In this document: piece after piece, positions 43,134 to 51,059 of the stretch
Numbering within the stretch: the stretch's first letter is position 1
Layout of the letters: each line of letters opens with the position of its first letter
NCBI GenBank assembly: GCA_947445035.1
Contig: CANFCK010000013.1
Coordinates: 55,775 to 119,774, forward strand
Direction of reading: 5' to 3'
Source: Deltaproteobacteria bacterium
Lineage (GTDB): Bacteria; Myxococcota_A; UBA796; SXON01
DNA: 64,000 nucleotides
Program-made: the position numbers and the translations under genes
The notes under the pieces: model-generated
What the model saw: the letters and a program-made list of their open reading frames with translations, nothing else
Database searches by the model: none
What the model was told of the DNA's origin: nothing

Positions 43134-46100
43134 CTACGACTCCTTGTGGAGCGAAACGAGTGGGGGAGGCCCGCTTGGCTTCTTCTTGCCGCCGAGCAGC
43201 CGGCCGACGAAGTTCTGAATGTCGTCGAAGAAGCTGTAGAGCACCGGCGTCGCGAGCAGAGTGAGCACGAGCGAGAGCGTCTGGCCGCCGATCACGAGCC
43301 CGGCCGTGGCCTTTGAGAAGCCCGAGCCGATGCCCTCCGACAGCAAGAGCGGGAGCATGCCGATGACGAAGGCCACGGTGGTCATCAGGATCGGCCGGAG
43401 TCGGTCCTTGTTGCTATGTAGGATGGCCTGCAGCCGCGGCATGCCCTCGCTCCGGAGCTGGTTCGCGTGATCCACCTGGAGGATGGCGTTCTTCTTCACG
43501 ACGCCGAACAGCACGAGGATGCCGAGCGCCGAGTAGAGGTTCAACGTCTGATCGAAGATCAAGAGCGACACCAGCGCGAAGGGCAGCGTCAGCGGCAGCG
43601 ACGCGAGGATGGTGACGGGGTGCAGCCAGCTCTCGAACTGGGCCGCGAGCACCAGGTACATGAAGACGAACGACAGGCCGAGGGCGAACACGAAGCCCTT
43701 CGCGGTGCGCGCGAGCTCCTTCGAGCGGCCCGCGGGCGCCGCCTTGTAGGTCGAGGGGAGATCGAGCGTCGCGACCGACGCCTCGATCCCGGCGAGCACG
43801 TCGCTCTCGCCGAAGCCGGGCCGGGCGCTCGCAGCGAGGGTCACCTGTCGCTGCCGGTTGAGCCGCGAGATCGACGAGGGGCCGGTGTCGGGGGTGAGGG
43901 TGACCACGTCGGAGAGCGGCACGGGCCCGCTCGGCGTGCCGATGGAGAGCAGCGCGAGCCCCTCTGCGTCCGCACGGAATTCCGGGGCCGCGCGGAGGCG
44001 CACCTCGTACTGCTCACCGCCCTCTTCGTACGTCGACACCTTCTGCCCACCCACGAGCAGGCGGAGCGAGGTCGCGACGTCGGCCACGGTCAGGCCCAGC
44101 TCGGCGGCACGGCCACGATCCACCTGCGCCACCAGCTCGGGCTTGCCGAGGATGAGCGAGCTGTTCACGTCGGTAGCGCCAGGGTGCTCGCGGAGGGCTT
44201 TTTCGACCACCGTGGTGTACTTCGCCAGCTGGTCGAGGTCCGGGCCCGACAGCGTGTACTGGATGCCTTGCGACGACTGGCCGGTGCCGGAGAAGCGGGC
44301 AACCTCGACCACGCTCAGCGTCAGCGCCTTGTCCTGGTGGGAAACCACGTCGTCGCGGACCGTCTCCATCAGCGCCTGCTGCGACGCCTCCCGGTTCTCA
44401 GGGTCGACCAGGCGGACGTAGATGTTGCCGACGTTCGGTGTTCCCTGGTCGTTGTTGCCGATGGTCACCAGGGTGTAGTCCACGCCGGAAACGGTACGGA
44501 CCTCCCGGGCAATCCGCTCGACGATGATCTGCGTGGACGCGAGGCTCGTGCCTTCGGCGGCGCGCACGTTGACCTCGAACTCGGCCTCGTCGTTGATCGG
44601 CAGGAAGCTCTTCGGCACCATCTTGCCGGTGACAGGAATCGTCGCCAGCGCGCCGATCATCGCGATCCCGACCACCCAGCGCCGGCGCATGCAGAAGGCG
44701 AGCGTGGCCATGTAGAGCCGCTCGATGGGCTTGTAGAATGCGTCGGTGAAGCGGGAGAGCACCCCCCCCTCCGTGGCGCCCTCGCCCTGAAAGATCCGGG
44801 CTGAGAACGTCGGGGTGAGCACCAGGCTCACGACCAGCGACATCGCGATGGCGGCCGACATCGTGAACCCGAAGTTCACGAGGAAGCGGCCCGGGATCCC
44901 GCCGACGAAGCCGACAGGCGCGAACACGGCGATGAGGGAGAAGGTGGTGGCCAGCACGGCGAGGCTGATCTCTTTGGTGGCAGCGCTCGCGGCCTCCATG
45001 GCCGGCATCTTCTTCTCGTGGACGAAGCGGAAGATGTTCTCGAGCACGACGATCGCGTCGTCGATCACGATGCCGACTGCGAGGGCCAGCGCCAAGAGCG
45101 TCATCGTGTTGAGCGTGAAGCCGAGGTACTGCATCACCCCGAACGTCGCGACGATCGAGGTGGGGATGGCCAACGCAGCGACAAGGGTGGCACGCGCGTT
45201 CCCGAGGAAAAGCAGCACCACGAGCGCGGCGAGGATGCCGCCCTCGATCAGGTGGTTGGTGACGTTGTCGGCGGCGGTGCGGATGGTCTGCGAGGTGTCG
45301 CGCGAGACCTCGAGGGTGTACCCCTTGGGCAGCTGGCCTTGGATGTCCTCCAGCCGGTCGAGTACATCGTCGACCACCGCGACAGTGTTGGTGCCCGCCT
45401 GCTTGCGGACCGCGAGGATGACGGTGGGGACGCCATTGCGGGAGGCCACGCTCTTGGCATCGGCGGGGCCGTCCACGATGGTGGCGACGTCCCGGACGCG
45501 GATGGTGGCGCCGCCATTGGCGCGCACGACGATGTCGCCGATCTCATCCACCGTCTGCACGCGGCCCTGCACGCGCAGGTTCACCTGGCGCGGGCCGGTC
45601 TCGATCGAGCCGCCCGGGATCTGCACGTTCTGGGTCTGGAGCGCGCGGGCCAGCTCCGGGGCGCTCACGCCGAGGGCCCGAAGGCGCACCGGATCGACCT
45701 CGACGCCGATCTCGCGCTTGCGGCCGCCGATCACGGCCACGGAGCCGACACCCTTGGCACCTTCGAGCCGCCGGCGCACCACCGTGTCCGCGATCTCGGT
45801 GACATCGACGATGGGGTCGTTGGACGACAGCGACAAGAACAAGACCGGCGCCGCCGACGGGTCGAGCCGGCCCACGACGGGGGGCTCAACGCCCTCGGGC
45901 AGGTTCGGCAGCGCGACGTTGACCTTGTCGCGCACCTCCTGCGCAGCGGCATCGCCGTCCACGTCCAGATCGAAGACCACGAAGACCAGGGATATCCCCT
46001 CGGCCGAGGTCGACCGGATCTCGTCGACGCCGGCGATGGTGGAGAGCGTCTCCTCGAGCGCGTCCGAGATCTCGGTCTCCACCTCGCGGGGGCTGGCGCC

Positions 46101-46259
46101 GGGGAGGATGGTGGTGACCGTGACCATCGGGAATTCGATGTTGGGGAAGAAGTCGACCCCGAGCTTGCTGTACCCGGCGAGGCCGAGAACGCACAGCACC
46201 AGGATCACGACCGTCGCGAAGATCGGCCGTTTGATGAAGGTGTCGATGAGGCTGCCCAT
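43134..46259 (-). CDS. RND efflux pump inner-membrane transporter (AcrB/MexB type)
   Basis: This 1041-residue protein begins MGSLIDTFIKRPIFATVVIL, the standard HAE1-RND N-terminus. Twelve transmembrane helices and two large periplasmic loops are present. The proton-relay helix carries the acidic pair in LALALAVGIVIDDAIVVLEN, and the RND signature GFVGGIPGRF and the second-half PVTILASLPLTLPFALV are seen. Such pumps export drugs, solvents or metabolites. The length is normal. It sits between the adaptor (9 bp) and TolC (0 bp) genes. The substrate is unknown; closeness to aromatic catabolism and redox genes may be incidental. Confidence 0.95.
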   Translation of the reverse strand: MGSLIDTFIKRPIFATVVILVLCVLGLAGYSKLGVDFFPNIEFPMVTVTTILPGASPREVETEISDALEETLSTIAGVDEIRSTSAEGISLVFVVFDLDVDGDAAAQEVRDKVNVALPNLPEGVEPPVVGRLDPSAAPVLFLSLSSNDPIVDVTEIADTVVRRRLEGAKGVGSVAVIGGRKREIGVEVDPVRLRALGVSAPELARALQTQNVQIPGGSIETGPRQVNLRVQGRVQTVDEIGDIVVRANGGATIRVRDVATIVDGPADAKSVASRNGVPTVILAVRKQAGTNTVAVVDDVLDRLEDIQGQLPKGYTLEVSRDTSQTIRTAADNVTNHLIEGGILAALVVLLFLGNARATLVAALAIPTSIVATFGVMQYLGFTLNTMTLLALALAVGIVIDDAIVVLENIFRFVHEKKMPAMEAASAATKEISLAVLATTFSLIAVFAPVGFVGGIPGRFLVNFGFTMSAAIAMSLVVSLVLTPTFSARIFQGEGATEGGVLSRFTDAFYKPIERLYMATLAFCMRRRWVVGIAMIGALATIPVTGKMVPKSFLPINDEAEFEVNVRAAEGTSLASTQIIVERIAREVRTVSGVDYTLVTIGNNDQGTPNVGNIYVRLVDPENREASQQALMETVRDDVVSHQDKALTLSVVEVARFSGTGQSSQGIQYTLSGPDLDQLAKYTTVVEKALREHPGATDVNSSLILGKPELVAQVDRGRAAELGLTVADVATSLRLLVGGQKVSTYEEGGEQYEVRLRAAPEFRADAEGLALLSIGTPSGPVPLSDVVTLTPDTGPSSISRLNRQRQVTLAASARPGFGESDVLAGIEASVATLDLPSTYKAAPAGRSKELARTAKGFVFALGLSFVFMYLVLAAQFESWLHPVTILASLPLTLPFALVSLLIFDQTLNLYSALGILVLFGVVKKNAILQVDHANQLRSEGMPRLQAILHSNKDRLRPILMTTVAFVIGMLPLLLSEGIGSGFSKATAGLVIGGQTLSLVLTLLATPVLYSFFDDIQNFVGRLLGGKKKPSGPPPLVSLHKES

Positions 46260-46268
46260 CGCGTTCTC

Positions 46269-47330
46269 CTACTGAAGCGAGAGGGCGGCGCCGTCGGCGA
46301 GCCCCTCGGGAATGGGGCTGATGACCACCTCGCCGGGCGCAAGATCGACGCGGATCTCCACGACCTCGGCAAGGCGGGAGCCGACTTCGACCACGCGCTC
46401 CTGGGCCACGTTGTCCTTGGCCACGTAGATGCGCGCCACGCCATCCTTCTCGATCAGCGCCGCGAGGGGAATCGTGACGCCAGGACCATTCGGTAACGAG
46501 AGCTTCGCCACGGCGAAGCTGTTGGGGCGCAGGGCGCCGTCGGCGTTGGGTACCGTCGCCTCGACCACGAGGTCGCGGGTGCGCTCGCGCAGGGCCGGGC
46601 TGACCCGGTCGATGGTGGCTTCGAAGACCCGCCCGGGGTGTTCGGTCACGGTGAAGGTCACCTTCGCGCCGCTCAGGACCTGGGCTGCGGCGCGCTCGGG
46701 CACGGAGAGCTCAAGCCGGAGCGGGTCGACTGCGACGAGCTGCACGACCGCCTTGCCGGGGGTCACATACTCGCCGGGGCTCACCATCCGCTCGGCGACG
46801 ACGCCCGCAAACGGGGCGCGGACGGTGGCGCGGCCAAGCTGGTTCGTCGCGAGCGCGAGGCGCGCGCGAGCGGCTTCGAGCTGCCGGGCGCCTTGCTCGC
46901 ACTGGGAGAGGAGCCGGTCACGCTCGGCCGTGGCGAGCCCCCCCGCCTCGGTGAGGGCGCGGGCGCGGGCGCAGTCGGCCTCCGCTTGCTTCACCTGTAC
47001 TTCGGCGGCCGCGACCGACGCCGCGGCCTCCGTGGCCTGGAGGCCCGACGTGGTCGCGTCGAGCACGACGAGCGCGGACCCACTCACGACGAGGTCCCCG
47101 CGGTCGGCGACGATGCGCTCGACCGCGCCGGCAGCCTCGGCCGCGACGAGCGCGTCCTCGACAGCCACGAGCGAGCCGGTCACGGTCAGCGTGCGCGGGA
47201 CCTCCTGGGTGGTGGCGATGGTGGTGGCGACCACGAGGGGAGGCGCAGCTTTTTCGGCTGCGGCCTCTGCGGACGGGCCGCCCGAGCATGCGACCGCGGT
47301 CAGCAAAGAGAACAGAAAGAGGGGGCTCAT
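46269..47330 (-). CDS. RND efflux periplasmic adaptor (membrane fusion) lipoprotein
   Basis: This 353-residue protein has the N-terminus MSPLFLFSLLTAVAC as a lipoprotein signal. The HlyD/AcrA-type layout is clear: a lipoyl half-motif (GAVERIVADRGDLVVSGSAL), a helical hairpin of about 80 residues (VKQAEADCARARALTEAGGL), the second lipoyl half (RATVRAPFAGVVAERMVSPG) and beta-barrel and membrane-proximal domains. It links the RND pump to TolC. It follows tetR by 71 bp on the same strand, so the repressor probably shares its transcript. Confidence 0.93.
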   Translation of the reverse strand: MSPLFLFSLLTAVACSGGPSAEAAAEKAAPPLVVATTIATTQEVPRTLTVTGSLVAVEDALVAAEAAGAVERIVADRGDLVVSGSALVVLDATTSGLQATEAAASVAAAEVQVKQAEADCARARALTEAGGLATAERDRLLSQCEQGARQLEAARARLALATNQLGRATVRAPFAGVVAERMVSPGEYVTPGKAVVQLVAVDPLRLELSVPERAAAQVLSGAKVTFTVTEHPGRVFEATIDRVSPALRERTRDLVVEATVPNADGALRPNSFAVAKLSLPNGPGVTIPLAALIEKDGVARIYVAKDNVAQERVVEVGSRLAEVVEIRVDLAPGEVVISPIPEGLADGAALSLQ

Positions 47331-47401
47331 ACAAACACCTCGGGCGTTCCGGCGATGCGCCGGTTCCTGAAAAGGGGACGGGGTGGGGGCGGCGGGCCGC
47401 G

Positions 47402-48046
47402 TCAGCGGCGGGCGCTGCCCTCGAGGAAAAGCCGCACGATCGCGTCGGCGCGGGCTTCGGAGGGGGCATCAAGGGCCAAAAGCAGGTCGACGTCGATCGT
47501 GGCGCGGACAGCGCCCATGAGCACGCAGGTCGCGACGTGCTCGTCGACGGGGCCCAGCGCACCGCTGTCGATGCCCTGGCGCACGAAACCCGACAACACC
47601 CCGTAGAACTCCCGGATCACGTGTGGGAGCGGCCGGACCCCGGCGGCGGGCACGCCCGGACAACCGCCGGGCTCTTCGATTTGCGACAGGACCCGCAGGG
47701 TGGCCCAGTGTTCACGCATCTGGCCGATCAGGAGGTGTACCAACGTGTGCAGCCGCTCTTCGAACGGCCTGTCCACGGTGCCCTCGAGGTACAGCCGCAC
47801 CCGGTCGAACATCGCCACGCGAACGTGGTCCAAAACCGCCCGCACCAGCCCGCCGCGGTCCCCGAAAAGGTTGTAGATGGTGCCCACGGACACCCCCGCC
47901 TCGGCCGCAATGGTGTCGATCCGAGCCTCCTTCACGCCGTCCCGCGCGAAAACCCGGCTCGCGGCTGCGATCAGCTCCTCACGAGCCTGCTCGCGGAAGC
48001 GCTGACGAAGCAGCGGCTTCCCTTCGTCTGGTGAATCTTGGTTCAT
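47402..48046 (-). CDS. TetR-family transcriptional regulator of the efflux operon
   Basis: This encodes 214 residues from ATG 48046 (MNQDSPDEGKPLLRQRFREQ). A GTG further upstream at 48079 would run through a palindromic operator, so I prefer the shorter form. The DNA-binding domain is typical: ELIAAASRVFARDGVKEARI and IAAEAGVSVGTIYNLFGDRG. The helical C-terminal domain has its own ligand pocket, which cannot be identified. As the first gene before MFP-RND-TolC it probably represses the operon and itself. Confidence 0.92.
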   Translation of the reverse strand: MNQDSPDEGKPLLRQRFREQAREELIAAASRVFARDGVKEARIDTIAAEAGVSVGTIYNLFGDRGGLVRAVLDHVRVAMFDRVRLYLEGTVDRPFEERLHTLVHLLIGQMREHWATLRVLSQIEEPGGCPGVPAAGVRPLPHVIREFYGVLSGFVRQGIDSGALGPVDEHVATCVLMGAVRATIDVDLLLALDAPSEARADAIVRLFLEGSARR

Positions 48047-48064
48047 AAATCGAATATTGGTTCT

Positions 48065-48078
48065 TGAATATATGTTCA
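48065..48078. promoter_or_regulatory. Palindromic operator candidate upstream of tetR
   Basis: TGAATATATGTTCA is a palindrome with 12 of 14 positions symmetric, in an AT-rich island that is rare in this GC-rich sequence, 19 bp upstream of the preferred tetR start. Size and place suit a TetR-dimer site overlapping the efflux promoter. The remaining gap to the oxyR stop (to 48173) shows no gene. Confidence 0.5.
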
Positions 48079-48173
48079 CGACCGAATGCGCAAGGAAAAT
48101 CGGCGCGAGAGCGTGGCGCTCCTGCTGTTTGACGCCGGGCGCCGGAAGTCAGATACTATTGGTTTATCGATGA

Positions 48174-49073
48174 TTATGGTGCACGAACGAGCGCGCGCGC
48201 CACGTGGCCCAGCGAGGGCGATAGCGCGCTGGCCGGGCGCCAGGCCAGCACGACGACCCGGGAGGGCTCGGGCGGCGCCAAGCGCCGCACCGCGACGTCG
48301 TTCCGGCGGCCCTCGACAGCGAGGGCCAACTCGGGCAGCAGGGTGAGCCCCTCCCCGCTGGCCACCAGATGCACCAGCGTGGAAAGGCTGGTGGCACGGA
48401 ACGCAGACTCGCGGAGGCCCGCCCGGCCGCAGAACGGGAGCGCCTGATCGCGGAGGCAGTGGCCGTCATCGAGCAGGAGCACGGACTCGTCCGCCAGCTG
48501 GTCCGCGCGGACCGGCCCAGGATGGGCAGCGAGCGGGTGGGCGGTGGGCAAAATCAGCAAAAAGCGGTCGGTGAACAGCGGCACGCGCTGGAGGTCGCCC
48601 AGCTCCGGGCCCTCCGCGAGCAAGGCGGCATCGAGATCACCGGCGCGCAGGGCCTCAAGGAGCGGGCCTGTCTTGTCTTCCCGCCAGAGCGGCCGCAGGT
48701 GCGGGAAGGCGGCGCGCAGACGCATGGCCGCCGCGGGCAGCAGGTAAGGCGCCAGCGTGGGGATGACCCCGAGCCGAAGCACCCCGCTCAGCGGGTCCCG
48801 ACCCCGACGGGCGGCCTCGGCGAGATCGGCCGCATCGCGCAGCAGCGCGCCGGCGCGCGCGAGGAAAGCCTCGCCGGCCGAGGTACATCGCACGTTGCGC
48901 GCGTTGCGCTCAAAAAGCAGGAACCCGAGCGCACTTTCGAGGGCGGCCACCTGTTGGGAAAGCGAAGGTTGCGCCACGTGGCACCGGAGCGCCGCCTTTC
49001 CGAAGCTGCGCTGCTCGGCCACGGCGAGCGCGTACTGGAGCTGGCGGAGGGTGAAGGGGAGCGAGTCGGTCAT
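48174..49073 (-). CDS. oxyR: OxyR hydrogen-peroxide sensor (LysR family)
   Basis: This 299-residue protein has an N-terminal LysR helix-turn-helix (ALRCHVAQPSLSQQVAALES) and a regulatory domain. The peroxide-sensing pair is conserved: LLLDDGHCLRDQALPFCGRA has Cys206 and Cys215, nine residues apart as Cys199/Cys208 in E. coli OxyR. Oxidation to a disulfide makes the tetramer activate defence genes. It is divergent from ahpC-ahpD, with an OxyR-type site between them. Confidence 0.95.
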   Translation of the reverse strand: MTDSLPFTLRQLQYALAVAEQRSFGKAALRCHVAQPSLSQQVAALESALGFLLFERNARNVRCTSAGEAFLARAGALLRDAADLAEAARRGRDPLSGVLRLGVIPTLAPYLLPAAAMRLRAAFPHLRPLWREDKTGPLLEALRAGDLDAALLAEGPELGDLQRVPLFTDRFLLILPTAHPLAAHPGPVRADQLADESVLLLDDGHCLRDQALPFCGRAGLRESAFRATSLSTLVHLVASGEGLTLLPELALAVEGRRNDVAVRRLAPPEPSRVVVLAWRPASALSPSLGHVARALVRAP

Positions 49074-49083
49074 GGTCTCTACA

Positions 49084-49120
49084 ATAGTCCAAGCCTATCA
49101 ACACCGATGAAACGATGTAT
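49084..49120. promoter_or_regulatory. OxyR binding site between oxyR and ahpC
   Basis: The sequence reads ATAG-N7-CTAT-N7-GATG-N7-GTAT, which matches the four-part OxyR motif ATAG-N7-CTAT-N7-ATAG-N7-CTAT in spacing exactly and in sequence at 13 of 16 positions. It starts 10 bp upstream of the oxyR start. Its right end touches TTGGTC (49120-49125), a candidate ahpC -35 with GCATAT 17 bp further on. Confidence 0.8.
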
Positions 49121-49198
49121 TGGTCCTCTTGCCGGACACGACGCATATTCATGGGGCCAGAGCGGATTCACCGCCCAGCAAAACCCAAGGAAAATGCC

Positions 49199-49738
49199 AT
49201 GTTGACCGTTGGAGATCGCCTCCCCCACTTTGCCCTGACCGCCGTTACCTCCCTCGAACCGGGTCACGAATTCGCCACCGTCGGCGACGCCAGCTATCCC
49301 GACAAGTGGCTGGTCCTCTTCGCGTGGCCGATGGACTTCACGTTCATCTGCCCGACCGAGATCGCCTCGTTTGGAAAGAAGAATGCCGACTTCGCCGACC
49401 GCGACACCCAGGTGCTCGGCCTGAGTATCGACAGCCACTTCGTTCACCTCGCGTGGCGGAATTCCCATCTCGACCTGCGAGACCTTCCGTTCCCCATGCT
49501 CGCCGACATCAAGCGTGAGCTCACCTCGGCGTTGGGCATCCTCCACAAGGTCGATGGCGTCGCGCTCCGGGCCACTTTCATCGTCGATCCGCTCGGGGTG
49601 ATCCGCCACGTGAGCGTCAACGACCTTTCCGTGGGCCGCAACGTCGACGAAACCCTTCGCGTGCTCGACGCCCTCCAAACCGACGAGCTGTGCCCCTGCA
49701 ACTGGAAGAAGGGTGAGTCCACCCTTTCGGGGTCCTGA
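49199..49738 (+). CDS. ahpC: Alkyl hydroperoxide reductase AhpC (peroxiredoxin)
   Basis: This encodes 179 residues. ATG 49199 follows AAGGA and gives the normal start MLTVGDRLPHFALTAV. The peroxidatic cysteine is Cys51 in FAWPMDFTFICPTEIASF. Near the end two cysteines lie in DELCPCNWKKGE (165 and 167), the three-cysteine layout known for mycobacterial AhpC, which is recycled by AhpD rather than AhpF. ahpD follows directly. An OxyR site upstream indicates peroxide induction. Confidence 0.96.
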   Translation: MLTVGDRLPHFALTAVTSLEPGHEFATVGDASYPDKWLVLFAWPMDFTFICPTEIASFGKKNADFADRDTQVLGLSIDSHFVHLAWRNSHLDLRDLPFPMLADIKRELTSALGILHKVDGVALRATFIVDPLGVIRHVSVNDLSVGRNVDETLRVLDALQTDELCPCNWKKGESTLSGS

Positions 49739-49739
49739 C

Positions 49740-50267
49740 GTGGCCGCCGTTGAAACGCTGGCAGCGCTGCCCGACTTCGCGAAGGACGCCCGGCTGAACC
49801 TGCAGTCGGTGCTCGCCGCGAGCTCGCTCACGGACGCGCAGAAGTGGGGGGCGGCGGTCACCGCAGCCGCCACGGCGCGCAATCCCACCCTCCTCGCCGC
49901 GATCCTTGCCGACGCACGCGCACAGGTACCCGAAACAGTGATCGACGACGGGCTGGCCGCCGCCTCGCTGATGGCGATGAACAACGTCTTTTACCGCTTT
50001 CGTCACATGGTCGGGAAGCCTGCGTACAACGAGCGCCCCGCCCGCCTGCGCATGAACCGCCTGGTGAAACCCGCTTCGAACAAGGTGGACTTCGAGCTCT
50101 TCTGCCTCGTGGCGAGCGCCCAGAACGGGTGCGAAACCTGCGTGGTCAGCCACGAGGCGGCCGTGACCACCGCGGGCGTCTCGGTCGACCAGGTGCACGA
50201 TGCGGTGCGCATCGCGGCAGTGGTGCAGTCAGCAGCCGTCAGCTTGGAGCTGGCTGCCGAACGATGA
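49740..50267 (+). CDS. ahpD: Alkyl hydroperoxidase AhpD
   Basis: This encodes 175 residues from GTG 49740, one base after the ahpC stop; an in-frame GTG at 49713 lies inside ahpC. The active site is complete: NGCETCVVSHEAAV contains Cys131, Cys134 and the histidine four residues further, as in AhpD proteins that reduce AhpC through bound lipoyl groups. The segment AMNNVFYRFRHMVGKPAYN is also typical. It forms a unit with ahpC under the OxyR site. Confidence 0.94.
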   Translation: MAAVETLAALPDFAKDARLNLQSVLAASSLTDAQKWGAAVTAAATARNPTLLAAILADARAQVPETVIDDGLAAASLMAMNNVFYRFRHMVGKPAYNERPARLRMNRLVKPASNKVDFELFCLVASAQNGCETCVVSHEAAVTTAGVSVDQVHDAVRIAAVVQSAAVSLELAAER

Positions 50268-50418
50268 ACAGGTCGAAGAGGGCCACGGTGCCCTGCCCGC
50301 CGCCATCGTCGGTGATGGTCCAGGCGCCCAGCAAATCGGACGAGGCGGTGCACCCGGTGAGGGCCACGCCCGTGAGGACCGCAAGCAGGGGGAGTCGCAG
50401 ACGGACGGGGTGTACCAT
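50239..50418 (-). CDS. Small lipoprotein
   Basis: This 59-residue protein has its ATG at 50418 preceded by a strong GGAGGT. The signal LRLPLLAVLTGVALTGC ends in an LTGC lipobox. The mature part is only about 35 residues (TASSDLLGAWTITDDGGGQG, then TVALFDLFIVRQ). The 3' end overlaps the ahpD end by 29 bp in antiparallel. The start of the mature part resembles the first strand of larger lipocalin-like lipoproteins, so it may be a shortened gene. Confidence 0.5.
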   Translation of the reverse strand: MVHPVRLRLPLLAVLTGVALTGCTASSDLLGAWTITDDGGGQGTVALFDLFIVRQPAPS

Positions 50419-50447
50419 GGACCTCCACGATAACCGGTGTCCCCCCG

Positions 50448-51059
50448 ATGCTCTGGCACTCCTACGATCGCGCCGCCGACTTCCTCGACGCCGCACGCCT
50501 GCTCTTCGAGCGAGCCGCCCCCAACCAGATGCCCCTCGGCATCGCCGAGGGCGTCCTGACCGGCGCACCAGGCCCCGCGGTGGTCACGCGCATGGCGGTC
50601 TGGGTGCCGCATACGGTGGACCCGGGCCCGACACCAGCGGGCTTTCCACGGGTCGCCACCCCGAACGACGCGCCCCCACTGCAGCGCTGGGCGCTGGCCT
50701 TCCGCGACGAGGCCGTCCCCGCCGACCCGCCGCCAACCCAGCTGGCCGGCATCCGCTACGGCGGCACGGGCCGCGCCTGGGTCTGGCAGGTCGACGACAC
50801 CCCCGTCGCCTTCGCCAACTTCCCCCGCGAGGTCGGCGGCTACTGGTCGATCGGGCCCGTGTACACGCCACCGGCGCACCGGGGTCGAGGCTACGCAACG
50901 GCGCTGGTGGCGCACATGTCGTCGCACGCCCTGGCGCAGGGCCGTAGAGGGTGCACCCTGTTCACCGATCTCAACAACCCGTGGTCCAACGCGATCTACG
51001 CGCGGATCGGCTCCCAGAGGGAGGCGCTTTTTACTCGGCTCGCCTGGGCCATTCCTTGA
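50448..51059 (+). CDS. GNAT-family N-acetyltransferase
   Basis: This 203-residue protein has a C-terminal GNAT core: PVYTPPAHRGRGYATALVAH is the acetyl-CoA-binding motif A (R-G-R-G-Y-A), followed by GCTLFTDLNNPWSNAIYARI, typical of motif B. The N-terminal half is a divergent domain as in FR47-like proteins. The stop overlaps the ATG of the FAD-enzyme gene (TGATG), the first link in a chain of coupled redox genes. The acetyl acceptor is unknown. Confidence 0.78.
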   Translation: MLWHSYDRAADFLDAARLLFERAAPNQMPLGIAEGVLTGAPGPAVVTRMAVWVPHTVDPGPTPAGFPRVATPNDAPPLQRWALAFRDEAVPADPPPTQLAGIRYGGTGRAWVWQVDDTPVAFANFPREVGGYWSIGPVYTPPAHRGRGYATALVAHMSSHALAQGRRGCTLFTDLNNPWSNAIYARIGSQREALFTRLAWAIP

